Source of the DNA: Acetobacteraceae bacterium
Lineage (GTDB): Bacteria > Pseudomonadota > Alphaproteobacteria > Acetobacterales > Acetobacteraceae
Assembly (NCBI GenBank): GCA_027482245.1
Contig: JAIXWG010000019.1
Location: forward strand, 1-64,000
DNA length: 64,000 nucleotides
Reading direction: 5' to 3'
Positions 8,258 through 15,781 of the stretch are shown in pieces; within the stretch, counting starts at the first letter, position 1; each line of letters begins with the position of its first letter. The notes under the pieces were generated by a model. It was not told where the DNA came from. It did not search any database and was given only the letters and a program-made list of their open reading frames with translations. A program made the position numbers and the translations under genes.

Positions 8258-9270
8258 GCCGCGTGCTCCGCGATCACGGCGTCGAAGCGCAGGTCGAATT
8301 CCTCCCGCGCGTCCAGGCGGCGCGGGATGTCGCCCGCGGCGTGAATCAGGTCGATCGTCGCCTGATGCGGCGCGACCAGCGTGGAGAGCGCGGGGAATCG
8401 GTACTCGCCCTCGGAGGCCTCGATCGCGCGCCCGTCTTCCGGGCGCAGGTTCTGCAGGCGGACATGGTAGGCCTGCACCCATTCCTCCGGCCGCGCCTTG
8501 GACCATCGGCTGGCGGCGATCCAGCGGATGACGAAGTCCCGCAACGCCGCGGCCTTGCCGGGATCATCCAGCGCCCGGCCGCTGGCATAGAGGTAGCTGA
8601 GCCGGCGCGGCAGTTCGGCGTGCTGGTCCGCCGGCAGCGCGGCGGTGCCGCGGTCCGCCCATTGGGCGAGGTAGCGGGAGAAATGCGGCTCGTTCAGCGG
8701 CGCGAGATCGACCTGCCCGCCGCGCACCGCGTCGGGGAAGTCGGAGACGCGGAGCGGCACGAGGCGAACGTCGCGCCGCGTCAGCCCCGCCAGTTGCAGC
8801 GCGCGCAGCACGAAGGGCTGGCGGCCCGTGCCTTCGGCGTAGGCGATGCGCTTGCCGGCGAAATCCTTGAGCGTCGCCACCGCCAGCCCCGGGCGGGCCG
8901 CGAATTTGTAGTCCGGCTCGGGCGAGGTGCGCGCCGCGATGATCGGGATGCGCTCCCCGGCCGCATGGGCCTGGATCGGCGGCGTGTTGCCGACGATGCC
9001 AAGGTCGAGCGCGCCGGCGCGGAAGGCCTCCAGGATCGCGGGGCCGCCGAGGAAATTGGCGTAGCTGACGCTGGCGGCCAGGCGGCCATGCTCGCCCGAG
9101 GCCTGCATCATGGTCTGGAGCGCCTGGTTCTGGTCCGCCGCGACCAGCCGCGTCCCCGGCGGCACGCCGCGCGGCAGGTCGGCGGCGATGGCGGGGCTGG
9201 CCAGCAGCGCGGGCAACAGGAAGGTCGCACGGCGGCCGAGGACGGCGCGCCGGGATGGCACGAGTGGCAT
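8254..9270 (-). CDS. ssuA: ABC transporter substrate-binding protein, SsuA-like
   Basis: A 338-residue periplasmic aliphatic-sulfonate-type binding protein. The signal peptide ends near ASPAIAA, and the mature part has the NMT1/SsuA-type blocks GNTPPIQAHAAGERIPIIAA and LKDFAGKRIAYAEGTG. ATG 9270 is chosen because the signal peptide follows it directly and AAGGA lies upstream. First gene of the four-gene operon (binding protein, permease, ATPase, monooxygenase). A good minus-strand promoter is visible at 9389-9418. Confidence 0.8.
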   Translation of the reverse strand: MPLVPSRRAVLGRRATFLLPALLASPAIAADLPRGVPPGTRLVAADQNQALQTMMQASGEHGRLAASVSYANFLGGPAILEAFRAGALDLGIVGNTPPIQAHAAGERIPIIAARTSPEPDYKFAARPGLAVATLKDFAGKRIAYAEGTGRQPFVLRALQLAGLTRRDVRLVPLRVSDFPDAVRGGQVDLAPLNEPHFSRYLAQWADRGTAALPADQHAELPRRLSYLYASGRALDDPGKAAALRDFVIRWIAASRWSKARPEEWVQAYHVRLQNLRPEDGRAIEASEGEYRFPALSTLVAPHQATIDLIHAAGDIPRRLDAREEFDLRFDAVIAEHAA

Positions 9271-9328
9271 CAAATGGGGGTCCTTGCGCGGAGGGACGGC
9301 GCGGCCGGTCGGCCGGGATGCGGTCGGC

Positions 9329-9344
9329 TTGTCAGCCCCGACAA
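9329..9344. promoter_or_regulatory. inverted repeat in the ssuA-like leader
   Basis: TTGTC-N6-GACAA lies between the predicted start of transcription and the ssuA-like gene. It may be a second regulator site or a small RNA hairpin. Only five-base arms, so chance is possible. Confidence 0.3.
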
Positions 9345-9383
9345 CAGGGCAGGATGGGCGGCATGGGTCGCTCCTCTGCAACG

Positions 9384-9418
9384 CGTGAATTATGCGATTT
9401 CACGACGAGAAGAGTCAA
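9384..9418 (-). promoter_or_regulatory. promoter of the ssuA-like operon with overlapping palindrome
   Basis: On the minus strand TTGACT (9418-9413), 18 bases, CATAAT (9394-9389) form a near-consensus sigma-70 promoter, the best in the window. The -10 lies inside an inverted repeat CGTGAA-N9-TTCACG (9384-9404), a likely regulator site. The leader to the ATG at 9270 is about 110 bases. Confidence 0.55.
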
Positions 9419-9515
9419 TAAGCCCGATTCAACGTCGGTGATTCCACCAAAGGCCCAGGCAAAGGCCCGGGCAAGCGCCCTGCTTCCGTCCCCCTCCCGC
9501 CCCCGTTACCGTCGC

Positions 9516-9537
9516 GGGACGCCCGAAGGACGTCCCC
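9516..9537 (+). promoter_or_regulatory. hairpin presenting the ribosome binding site of the amine oxidase gene
   Basis: GGGACG (9516-9521) pairs with CGTCCC (9531-9536). The 9-base loop holds the Shine-Dalgarno GAAGGA, and the ATG follows one base after the stem. The arrangement may modulate translation. It also fixes the start codon at 9538. Confidence 0.35.
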
Positions 9538-11427
9538 ATGCCCGCCCATCCGCTCGACCCGCTGACCCCCGCGGAAATCCGCCAGGCCGCCGCCCTGGTC
9601 CGTGCCGCGCATGACCTCGGCGCCGGCATGATGTTCGAGACGATCAGCCTGCACGAACCGACCAAGGCCGAGCTGCGCGCCGCGGCGGCGCCACCCCGCC
9701 GCGCCTTCGTCTGCGCCTTCGACCGCACCGATGGCCGGGTGTTCGAGGCGGTGGCCGACCTGACGGCAGGGGCGATCCTGTCCTGGACGCCGATGCCGGG
9801 CGTGCGGCCCCGCATCCTGTTCGACGACATCGAGCTGGTCGGCCGCGTCGCCCGCGCCGACGCGCGCTTCCAGGCCGCGCTGGCGCGGCGCGGGATCACC
9901 GACATCAGCCTGGTGCAGGTCGATCCGTGGTCCGCCGGCAATTACGGCCTGCCGGATGAGGAAGGGCGGCGCCTGTCGCACACCTTCTGCTGGCTCCGCA
10001 CCTCCCCCGACGACAACGCCTATGCGCATCCGATCGAGGGCCTCTGCGCCGTCATCGACCTCGACCGCGCGGAGGTGCTGCGGATCGACGACCATGGCGA
10101 GGCGCCGATCCCCATGCGCGACGTGAACTACGCCGCCAGGTTCCGCGACACCTTCCGCGACGACATCAGGCCGCTTGAGATCATCCAGGCCGCGGGGCCT
10201 TCCTTCACGGTCGATGGCCAGGAGGTGCGCTGGCAGAAATGGCGCTTCCGCGTCGGCTTCAACGCGCGGGAAGGCTTGGTGCTGCACGACCTGGCCTATG
10301 AGGACCAGGGGCGGCTGCGCCCCGTCATGCATCGCGGCGCGCTGTCGGAGATGGTGGTGCCCTACGCCCATCCCGGCGGCGGCCACTACCGCAAGAACGC
10401 CTTCGACGTTGGCGAATACGGGATCGGCGTGCTGGCCAATTCACTGACGCTGGGCTGCGACTGCCTCGGCGCCATCCACTACTTCGATGGCTGGCTCGCC
10501 GACAGCAAGGGCGATCCCTACTGCATCCAGAACGCCATCTGCCTGCATGAAGAGGATCACGGCATCCTCTGGAAGCACACGGATCTCCACACCGGGAAGG
10601 TCGAGGTGCGGCGCGCGCGGCGGCTGGTGCTGTCCTCCATCTCCACCATCGGCAACTACGAATACGGGTCCTTCTGGTACCTCCACCAGGACGGCTCCAT
10701 CCATTTCGAGATCAAGGCCACGGGCATCATGAACACCGCCGGGCTGAAGCCCGGGGAGGAGCCGCGCTTCGGCACCATGGTGGCGCCCGGCGTCTATGCG
10801 CATCTCCACCAGCACGTCTTCGCCATGCGGCTCGACATGGATGTGGACGGCGAAGCCAACCGCGTCGTGGAGGTCGATACCGTTGGCCTGCCGATGGGGC
10901 CGGAGAACCCGCATGGCAACGCCTTCGTGCTGCGGGAGACGGTGTTGGAGAGTGAGCAGCGCGCGCAGCGCAACGTCGATTTCCACGCCATGCGCGGCTG
11001 GCGCGTGGAAAGCGCCACCGCCCGCAACGCCATGGGCCGGCCGACCGCCTATCGCCTGGTGGTGCAGAACCCCCTGCCCACCTTCTCCGCACCGGAAGCC
11101 AGCGTCACGCGCCGCGCCGCCTTCATGACGAAGCAGCTCTGGGTCACCGCCTTCGATGCGGAGGAACTGTTCGCCGCCGGCCGCTACCCCAACCAATCCG
11201 CGGGCGGGGACGGGCTGCCGGCCTGGACGGCGGCGGACCGGCCCCTCGTCGATGCCGACCTCGTCCTCTGGCACTGCTTCGGCCTGCACCACATCCCCCG
11301 GCCGGAGGATTTCCCGGTCCAGCCCGTCATCACCGCAGGCTTCGCGCTGCATCCCGAGGGCTTCTTCGACGAGAACCCGGCGCTGGACGTGCCGCCCAGC
11401 CGCAGCGCGAAGAGCTGCTGCGTCTGA
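9538..11427 (+). CDS. primary-amine oxidase (copper amine oxidase)
   Basis: A 629-residue copper/topaquinone enzyme that converts primary amines to aldehydes with release of H2O2 and ammonia. The topaquinone precursor is Tyr374 in STIGNYEYG. Copper ligands are the HQH pair (His424, His426) and His585 in GLHHIPRPEDFP. The likely catalytic base is Asp290 in AFDVGEYGIG. Length and the LGCDCLGAIHYFD block are typical. No signal peptide is present, so it should act in the cytoplasm, unlike the periplasmic enterobacterial TynA. It stands between the ssu-like operon and ilvE, without visible cotranscription with either. Confidence 0.9.
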   Translation: MPAHPLDPLTPAEIRQAAALVRAAHDLGAGMMFETISLHEPTKAELRAAAAPPRRAFVCAFDRTDGRVFEAVADLTAGAILSWTPMPGVRPRILFDDIELVGRVARADARFQAALARRGITDISLVQVDPWSAGNYGLPDEEGRRLSHTFCWLRTSPDDNAYAHPIEGLCAVIDLDRAEVLRIDDHGEAPIPMRDVNYAARFRDTFRDDIRPLEIIQAAGPSFTVDGQEVRWQKWRFRVGFNAREGLVLHDLAYEDQGRLRPVMHRGALSEMVVPYAHPGGGHYRKNAFDVGEYGIGVLANSLTLGCDCLGAIHYFDGWLADSKGDPYCIQNAICLHEEDHGILWKHTDLHTGKVEVRRARRLVLSSISTIGNYEYGSFWYLHQDGSIHFEIKATGIMNTAGLKPGEEPRFGTMVAPGVYAHLHQHVFAMRLDMDVDGEANRVVEVDTVGLPMGPENPHGNAFVLRETVLESEQRAQRNVDFHAMRGWRVESATARNAMGRPTAYRLVVQNPLPTFSAPEASVTRRAAFMTKQLWVTAFDAEELFAAGRYPNQSAGGDGLPAWTAADRPLVDADLVLWHCFGLHHIPRPEDFPVQPVITAGFALHPEGFFDENPALDVPPSRSAKSCCV

Positions 11428-11470
11428 CCGCAGGGCTGCCATGCGCGGAAATTATGTCAGCCCCCCTTAC

Positions 11471-11486
11471 CGTTCCTAAAAGAACG
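11471..11486. promoter_or_regulatory. short inverted repeat upstream of ilvE
   Basis: CGTTC-N6-GAACG lies about 45 bases before the aminotransferase ATG with an AT-rich spacer (CTAAAA). It may be an operator. No convincing -35/-10 pair was found. Confidence 0.25.
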
Positions 11487-11531
11487 CGGCATGGTAGGGA
11501 ACGCGCAAGGAAACGCTGGAGGACTCGCCTG

Positions 11532-12605
11532 ATGAGCAATTTCCCGATCACCCGGACCAGCTCGCCCAAGGCGAAGCCCTCCGACGAGACCCTGTCCTTC
11601 GGCAAGGTCCTGACCGACCACATGTTCCTCATGAACTACGATGAGGGTCGTGGCTGGCATTCCCCGCGCATCGAGCCCTATGCGCCGCTGAGCCTCGACC
11701 CCGCGACCAGCGTGCTCCACTACGGCCAGGCGATCTTCGATGGGCTCAAGGCCTTCCGCGGCGATGACGGGCAGATCCGCCTGTTCCGCGCCGACCGCCA
11801 TGCCGAACGCTTCAACCGATCCGCCCGCATCATGTGCATGCCGGAAGTGCCGGTGGACCTGGTGCGCCAGAGCTTCGACGCGCTGGTGGGGCTGGAGGCG
11901 GATTGGGTGCCGCGCAAGGCCGGCACCTCGCTCTATCTCCGCCCGACCATCATCGCGACCGACGTGATGCTGGGCGTGCATCCCGCGCACAGCTACCTCT
12001 ATTTCCTGATCCTCTCGCCGGTCGGCAGCTACTACAAGGAAGGCGTGAAGCCGGTCCGCATCCTGGCCTCCGACACCCATGTGCGCGCGGTGCGCGGCGG
12101 CACGGGCGAGGCGAAGACAGCGGCCAACTACGCGCAGTCCCTGTCCGGCCAGCAGGATGCCGCGGCGGCGGGCTACACGCAGGTGCTCTACCTCGATGGC
12201 GTGCACCGGAAGTACCTGGACGAGGTCGGCACCATGAACATCATGGTCCGCATCGGGGATGAGGTGATCACGCCGCCGCTCGCCGGCACCATCCTCGATG
12301 GCGTGACCCGCGCCTCCACCCTCCAGCTCATGCGCGACTGGGGCCTCAAGGTCTCCGAACGCCCGATCACGATCGACGAGGTGATGGCGGCCGGCCGGGA
12401 CGGCACGCTGAAGGAGATGTGGGGCACGGGCACCGCGGCCGTCGTCTCCCCGGTCGGCACCCTCGGCTACAAGGGGGAGGACGTGCTGATCAATGGCGGC
12501 GTGACCGGTGAGCTGACGCAGAAGCTCTATGACAGCATCGTCGGCATCCAGTACGGCCGGACCAACGATGCCCATGGCTGGACCAGCGTGGTGCCCACGG
12601 CCTGA
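11532..12605 (+). CDS. ilvE: branched-chain-amino-acid aminotransferase
   Basis: A 357-residue class IV aminotransferase of the longer BCAT subgroup. It makes leucine, isoleucine and valine from the 2-oxo acids, or runs in reverse. The PLP lysine is Lys195 in GGTGEAKTAANYAQS. HYGQAIFDGLKAFRG and LDEVGTMNIMV are BCAT signatures. ATG 11532 follows GGAGG. The earlier in-frame ATG at 11454 adds a basic stretch without similarity. Single gene, ending at a hairpin shared with the convergent kinase gene. Confidence 0.9.
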   Translation: MSNFPITRTSSPKAKPSDETLSFGKVLTDHMFLMNYDEGRGWHSPRIEPYAPLSLDPATSVLHYGQAIFDGLKAFRGDDGQIRLFRADRHAERFNRSARIMCMPEVPVDLVRQSFDALVGLEADWVPRKAGTSLYLRPTIIATDVMLGVHPAHSYLYFLILSPVGSYYKEGVKPVRILASDTHVRAVRGGTGEAKTAANYAQSLSGQQDAAAAGYTQVLYLDGVHRKYLDEVGTMNIMVRIGDEVITPPLAGTILDGVTRASTLQLMRDWGLKVSERPITIDEVMAAGRDGTLKEMWGTGTAAVVSPVGTLGYKGEDVLINGGVTGELTQKLYDSIVGIQYGRTNDAHGWTSVVPTA

Positions 12606-12613
12606 GCGGCTAA

Positions 12614-12633
12614 GGGGCGGCGCCCGCCGCCCC
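12614..12633. terminator. GC-rich hairpin between convergent genes
   Basis: GGGGCGGC (12614-12621) and GCCGCCCC (12626-12633) form an 8-bp stem with a GCCC loop, exactly between the ilvE stop and the convergent gene's stop. No T-tract follows, so termination would rest on the stem alone. Confidence 0.5.
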
Positions 12634-12635
12634 GT

Positions 12636-13928
12636 TCAGCCGACCGGCAGCAGCAGCCGCATGGTCATCGCGCCATCGGCGCCGCCGGTGCTGGTCAGGC
12701 TGCCGCCATGGCGTTCGGCCAGGCGCCGGGCGATGGCGAAGCGCAGATCCTCCTGCGTCCGGGCGAAGTCGGACAGCACGGCGGCTGGGTGCTCGGGCGG
12801 GCTATCCCCGCTCCGCACGGCGAAGCGCGCCTCGACCATGCCGGCTTCCGCGGGCTCCGCAGCCAGCACGACGGTGGCGCCGGCGGGCGCCCAGGCCAGC
12901 GCGCTGTCGGCGCAGAGGTCGATGATGCGCCGCAGATCATTCGGCAGGCAGCGGACCATGATGCCCTCCCCCGCCTCCACCAGCAGCGCCGCTTCCGGCG
13001 GAGGGTCGCGCCGTTGCAGCCGTTGGGCCAGCCGCGTCAGGGCCAGCGAGAGGTCGAGCGGCGCGCCCCCTTCCTCCGGCGCGCTGGCATCGGTGCGGTG
13101 CAGCTCCTCCACCAGCGCCACGGCTTCCACCGCGCGCTGCACGCCACCCTGCAGCATGGCCATGTCGTCGCGCGCGGCCTCGTCATCCAGCGTGCCGCCG
13201 CGGAGCTTCAGCAGATCCGCGCCCCCCGCGATGGCGTGAAGCGGCGTGCGGAGCGCGTGGGAGATGGCATGCATCTCCCGCCGCAGCGCCTCGGCCGGGG
13301 CGAAGCCGCTCGGCATGGCGGAAAGCCGCCCCTCGGCGCCGCCCAGCAGCCGCTCCATCGCCTCCCGCGCCCGCTCCGCCTCCTCCGTCCGCCGCATCAG
13401 CTCCCGCCGATGGGCGCCGTCGGCGCGGCGGGACCGCGCGCGGGCCAGGGCCCGGTCCACCGCCTGGGTGGCGTCGTCGATCGTGAAGGGCTTGGGCAGG
13501 AAGTCGAAGACGTGCAGGCGGATGGCCGCCGCGGCGTCCTGCACCGTGGCGTGGCCGGTGATGACGACGACCTCGATCGCCGCCTCATCCGGCCGGCCGG
13601 TCATGATCTGCTGGGCGAGCTTGAGGCCATCCTCCCCCGGCATGCGGATATCGGTCACCACCACGCCGATATCCTCACGCCCCGCCATCACGGCGCGCGC
13701 CTGCGCCACCGAATGGGCCGTCAGCACGGTGTGGCCGTTCATCTCCAGCCCCTCCGCCAGGTTCAGGACGATGTCCTCGTCGTCATCGACGACGAGCACG
13801 GCCAGTACGGCACCACGATCCCCGTCCGCGGCCGGGGTCATCGGCAGCAGCCCGGGGCCGGCAGCGGGGGCCGGGATTTCCGCGACAAGGACGGGCCCAG
13901 CGGCAGGGTCATGCGGGGACATTGCCAT
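12636..13928 (-). CDS. receiver domain fused to a degenerate histidine kinase core
   Basis: A 430-residue two-component protein. The receiver domain (about 42-160) has acidic DDDED, phospho-acceptor Asp93, Thr124 and Lys146. A linker leads to a HisKA-like H-box HAISHALRTPLHAI with His224. The ATP-binding half is degenerate: the N-box Asn is Ser342, and no DxGxG or GxGL glycine loop remains. ATP use is therefore doubtful, and a phosphotransfer (ChpT-like) or scaffold role is possible. Start 13928 gives MAMSPHD; an ATG two codons later is equally possible. No partner regulator is adjacent. Confidence 0.75.
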   Translation of the reverse strand: MAMSPHDPAAGPVLVAEIPAPAAGPGLLPMTPAADGDRGAVLAVLVVDDDEDIVLNLAEGLEMNGHTVLTAHSVAQARAVMAGREDIGVVVTDIRMPGEDGLKLAQQIMTGRPDEAAIEVVVITGHATVQDAAAAIRLHVFDFLPKPFTIDDATQAVDRALARARSRRADGAHRRELMRRTEEAERAREAMERLLGGAEGRLSAMPSGFAPAEALRREMHAISHALRTPLHAIAGGADLLKLRGGTLDDEAARDDMAMLQGGVQRAVEAVALVEELHRTDASAPEEGGAPLDLSLALTRLAQRLQRRDPPPEAALLVEAGEGIMVRCLPNDLRRIIDLCADSALAWAPAGATVVLAAEPAEAGMVEARFAVRSGDSPPEHPAAVLSDFARTQEDLRFAIARRLAERHGGSLTSTGGADGAMTMRLLLPVG

Positions 13929-13939
13929 GCCCCCCCGAT

Positions 13940-13976
13940 CCGGCACAGGTTTCGAAAGGAAAGTAATTTGTGCCGG
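13940..13976. promoter_or_regulatory. long-spaced inverted repeat upstream of the receiver/kinase gene
   Basis: CCGGCACA (13940-13947) and TGTGCCGG (13969-13976) are perfect 8-base arms around an AT-rich 21-base spacer. The repeat ends 12 bases before the ATG of the minus-strand gene, so it could be an operator or a leader hairpin that flanks the ribosome binding site. Confidence 0.4.
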
Positions 13977-14208
13977 GCAAGGCCAGGGCGTGGGACCGGG
14001 ATGCCTGGGCGACGGACGGGGCTGGGCTTCGGTACACGCGGCCGGAGTATCCGCTGCCGCGCTTAACCGGCCATGAACCGCGGGCGTCATCGCCCCGGCC
14101 CCCGCGGTGCCGAAATCCTGTCTTCCACCCCCCGCCCCCGCGCGTTAGTCCTCCGCCCCCCGCCCGGCCCCCGGGCGGCGAGTCCGCAACACCGGCCGGG
14201 ATGGGTGC

Positions 14209-15714
14209 ATGACGATCGGGATCGAGATGGGACGCGCGCCGAATGGGGAAGCCGCGACGCTCGACCTTGAGGAACTGCTCTCCACCCGCCTGCTGGTCCA
14301 GGGCAATTCGGGATCGGGCAAGTCCCATCTGCTGCGCCGCCTGCTGGAACAATCCGCCCCCTGGGTGCAGCAGGTGGTGGTGGACCCGGAGGGCGACTTC
14401 GTCACCCTGGCGGACAAGCACGGCCACCTGGTGATCGACGCCGAGGACCATACGGAGGCCGCCCTGGCCCGGGTGGCGGAGCGGGTGCGCCGCCACCGCG
14501 TCTCCGTTGTGCTGAACCTGGAGGGGGTGGAGGTGGAGGCCCAGCTGCGCTGCGCCGCCGCCTTCCTGAACGGGCTGTTCGAGGCCGGTCGCGACGCCTG
14601 GACGCCGCTGATGGTGGTGGTGGACGAGGCGCAGCTGTTTGCCCCCGCCATGGCGGGCGAGGTCTCCGACGAGGCACGGCGGGCCGCGCTCGGCGCCATG
14701 ACCAACCTGATGTGCCGCGGCCGCAAGCGCGGCCTGGCCGGGGTGATCGCCACGCAGCGCCTGGCCAAGCTCGCCAAGAATGTGGCGGCGGAGGCGTCCA
14801 ACTTCATGATGGGGCGCACCTTCCTCGACATCGACATGGCGCGCGCGGCGGACCTGCTGGGCATGGAGCGCCGCCAGGCGGAGATGTTCCGGGACCTGCA
14901 GCGCGGCAATTTCGTGGCCCTCGGTCCCGCCGTCTCCCGCCGCCCGCTGCCGATCCGGATTGGGGGGGTGGAGACGGCCTCGCGCTCCGCCGGCCCGGCC
15001 CTGGTCCCACCGCCGGTCGCGAGCGCGGAGGAGGCGCGGGACCTGATCCTGAAGGCGCCGCAGGACGACACGCCCCGCCCCGCCCCCGTGCGCCGCGCGC
15101 CGAAGCCGCCCATGCCGGACATCCTGATCCAGCTGTCCCAGTACCGCCCGCCCGCCGCCGCCGAGCCCGCCGCGCCCCCGCCGCCGCCGACGCCGGAGCA
15201 GCAGGAGGACAAGCGCCGCCGCATGGACGCCATCCTGCGCCAGGTGCTGGCGGACCCGGAGGCCGCCTTCCGCCCGGCCAGCGTGCTCTACCAGGATTTC
15301 CTGGTGCGGCTGCGCATCCATGAGGTGGAGGGCCCGCCGGACCTGCCCGCCTTCCGCCGCATGCTGTCCACCGCGCGGGCCGGCATCGACCCCGATGTGG
15401 CGGAGGGCGAGGCCTGGCAGGGCGCGGTGGCGCGGGCGGATGCGCTGCCGGAGGATTCGCAGGGCGTCTACCTGCTGCTCGCGCGCGCCGCGCTGGACGG
15501 GCTCCCCTGCCCCTCCGACGCCACCATCGCCCGCGCCTATGGCAGCCATTCGCTCGGCCGTGCGCGCCGCCTGCTGGCCTGGATGGAGGAGCGGAAGGCG
15601 ATCGTGCTGCGGGCGGAACGCGGCGGGCGCCGCGTGGTGGCGATGGTCGGCCTGGGCTGGGAAACCGCACCGGGCGATCCCGATGGACCCGCGGAGGACG
15701 CGGCCGCGGCGTGA
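14209..15714 (+). CDS. HerA-like P-loop ATPase (DUF87/helicase HerA domain)
   Basis: A 501-residue FtsK/HerA-type ATPase. The start TIGIEMGRAPNGEAATLDLE is the HerA N-terminal strand pattern. Walker A is QGNSGSGKSH (31-40) and Walker B is LMVVVDEAQLFAP. CRGRKRGLAGVIATQRLAKL matches the sensor and arginine region. A Pro/Ala-rich linker near 290-325 leads to a C-terminal helical domain of unknown role (about 330-485). HerA ATPases translocate DNA with NurA nuclease, but no NurA gene is nearby. It could act alone or as part of a defence or conjugation-type system elsewhere. Confidence 0.8.
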   Translation: MTIGIEMGRAPNGEAATLDLEELLSTRLLVQGNSGSGKSHLLRRLLEQSAPWVQQVVVDPEGDFVTLADKHGHLVIDAEDHTEAALARVAERVRRHRVSVVLNLEGVEVEAQLRCAAAFLNGLFEAGRDAWTPLMVVVDEAQLFAPAMAGEVSDEARRAALGAMTNLMCRGRKRGLAGVIATQRLAKLAKNVAAEASNFMMGRTFLDIDMARAADLLGMERRQAEMFRDLQRGNFVALGPAVSRRPLPIRIGGVETASRSAGPALVPPPVASAEEARDLILKAPQDDTPRPAPVRRAPKPPMPDILIQLSQYRPPAAAEPAAPPPPPTPEQQEDKRRRMDAILRQVLADPEAAFRPASVLYQDFLVRLRIHEVEGPPDLPAFRRMLSTARAGIDPDVAEGEAWQGAVARADALPEDSQGVYLLLARAALDGLPCPSDATIARAYGSHSLGRARRLLAWMEERKAIVLRAERGGRRVVAMVGLGWETAPGDPDGPAEDAAAA

Positions 15715-15781
15715 GCCACCCTTTCGCGCCTCGCCTTGCCGGCCCAGACTGCGCGGCATGACGAGGAAGGAGGCGCCGACG

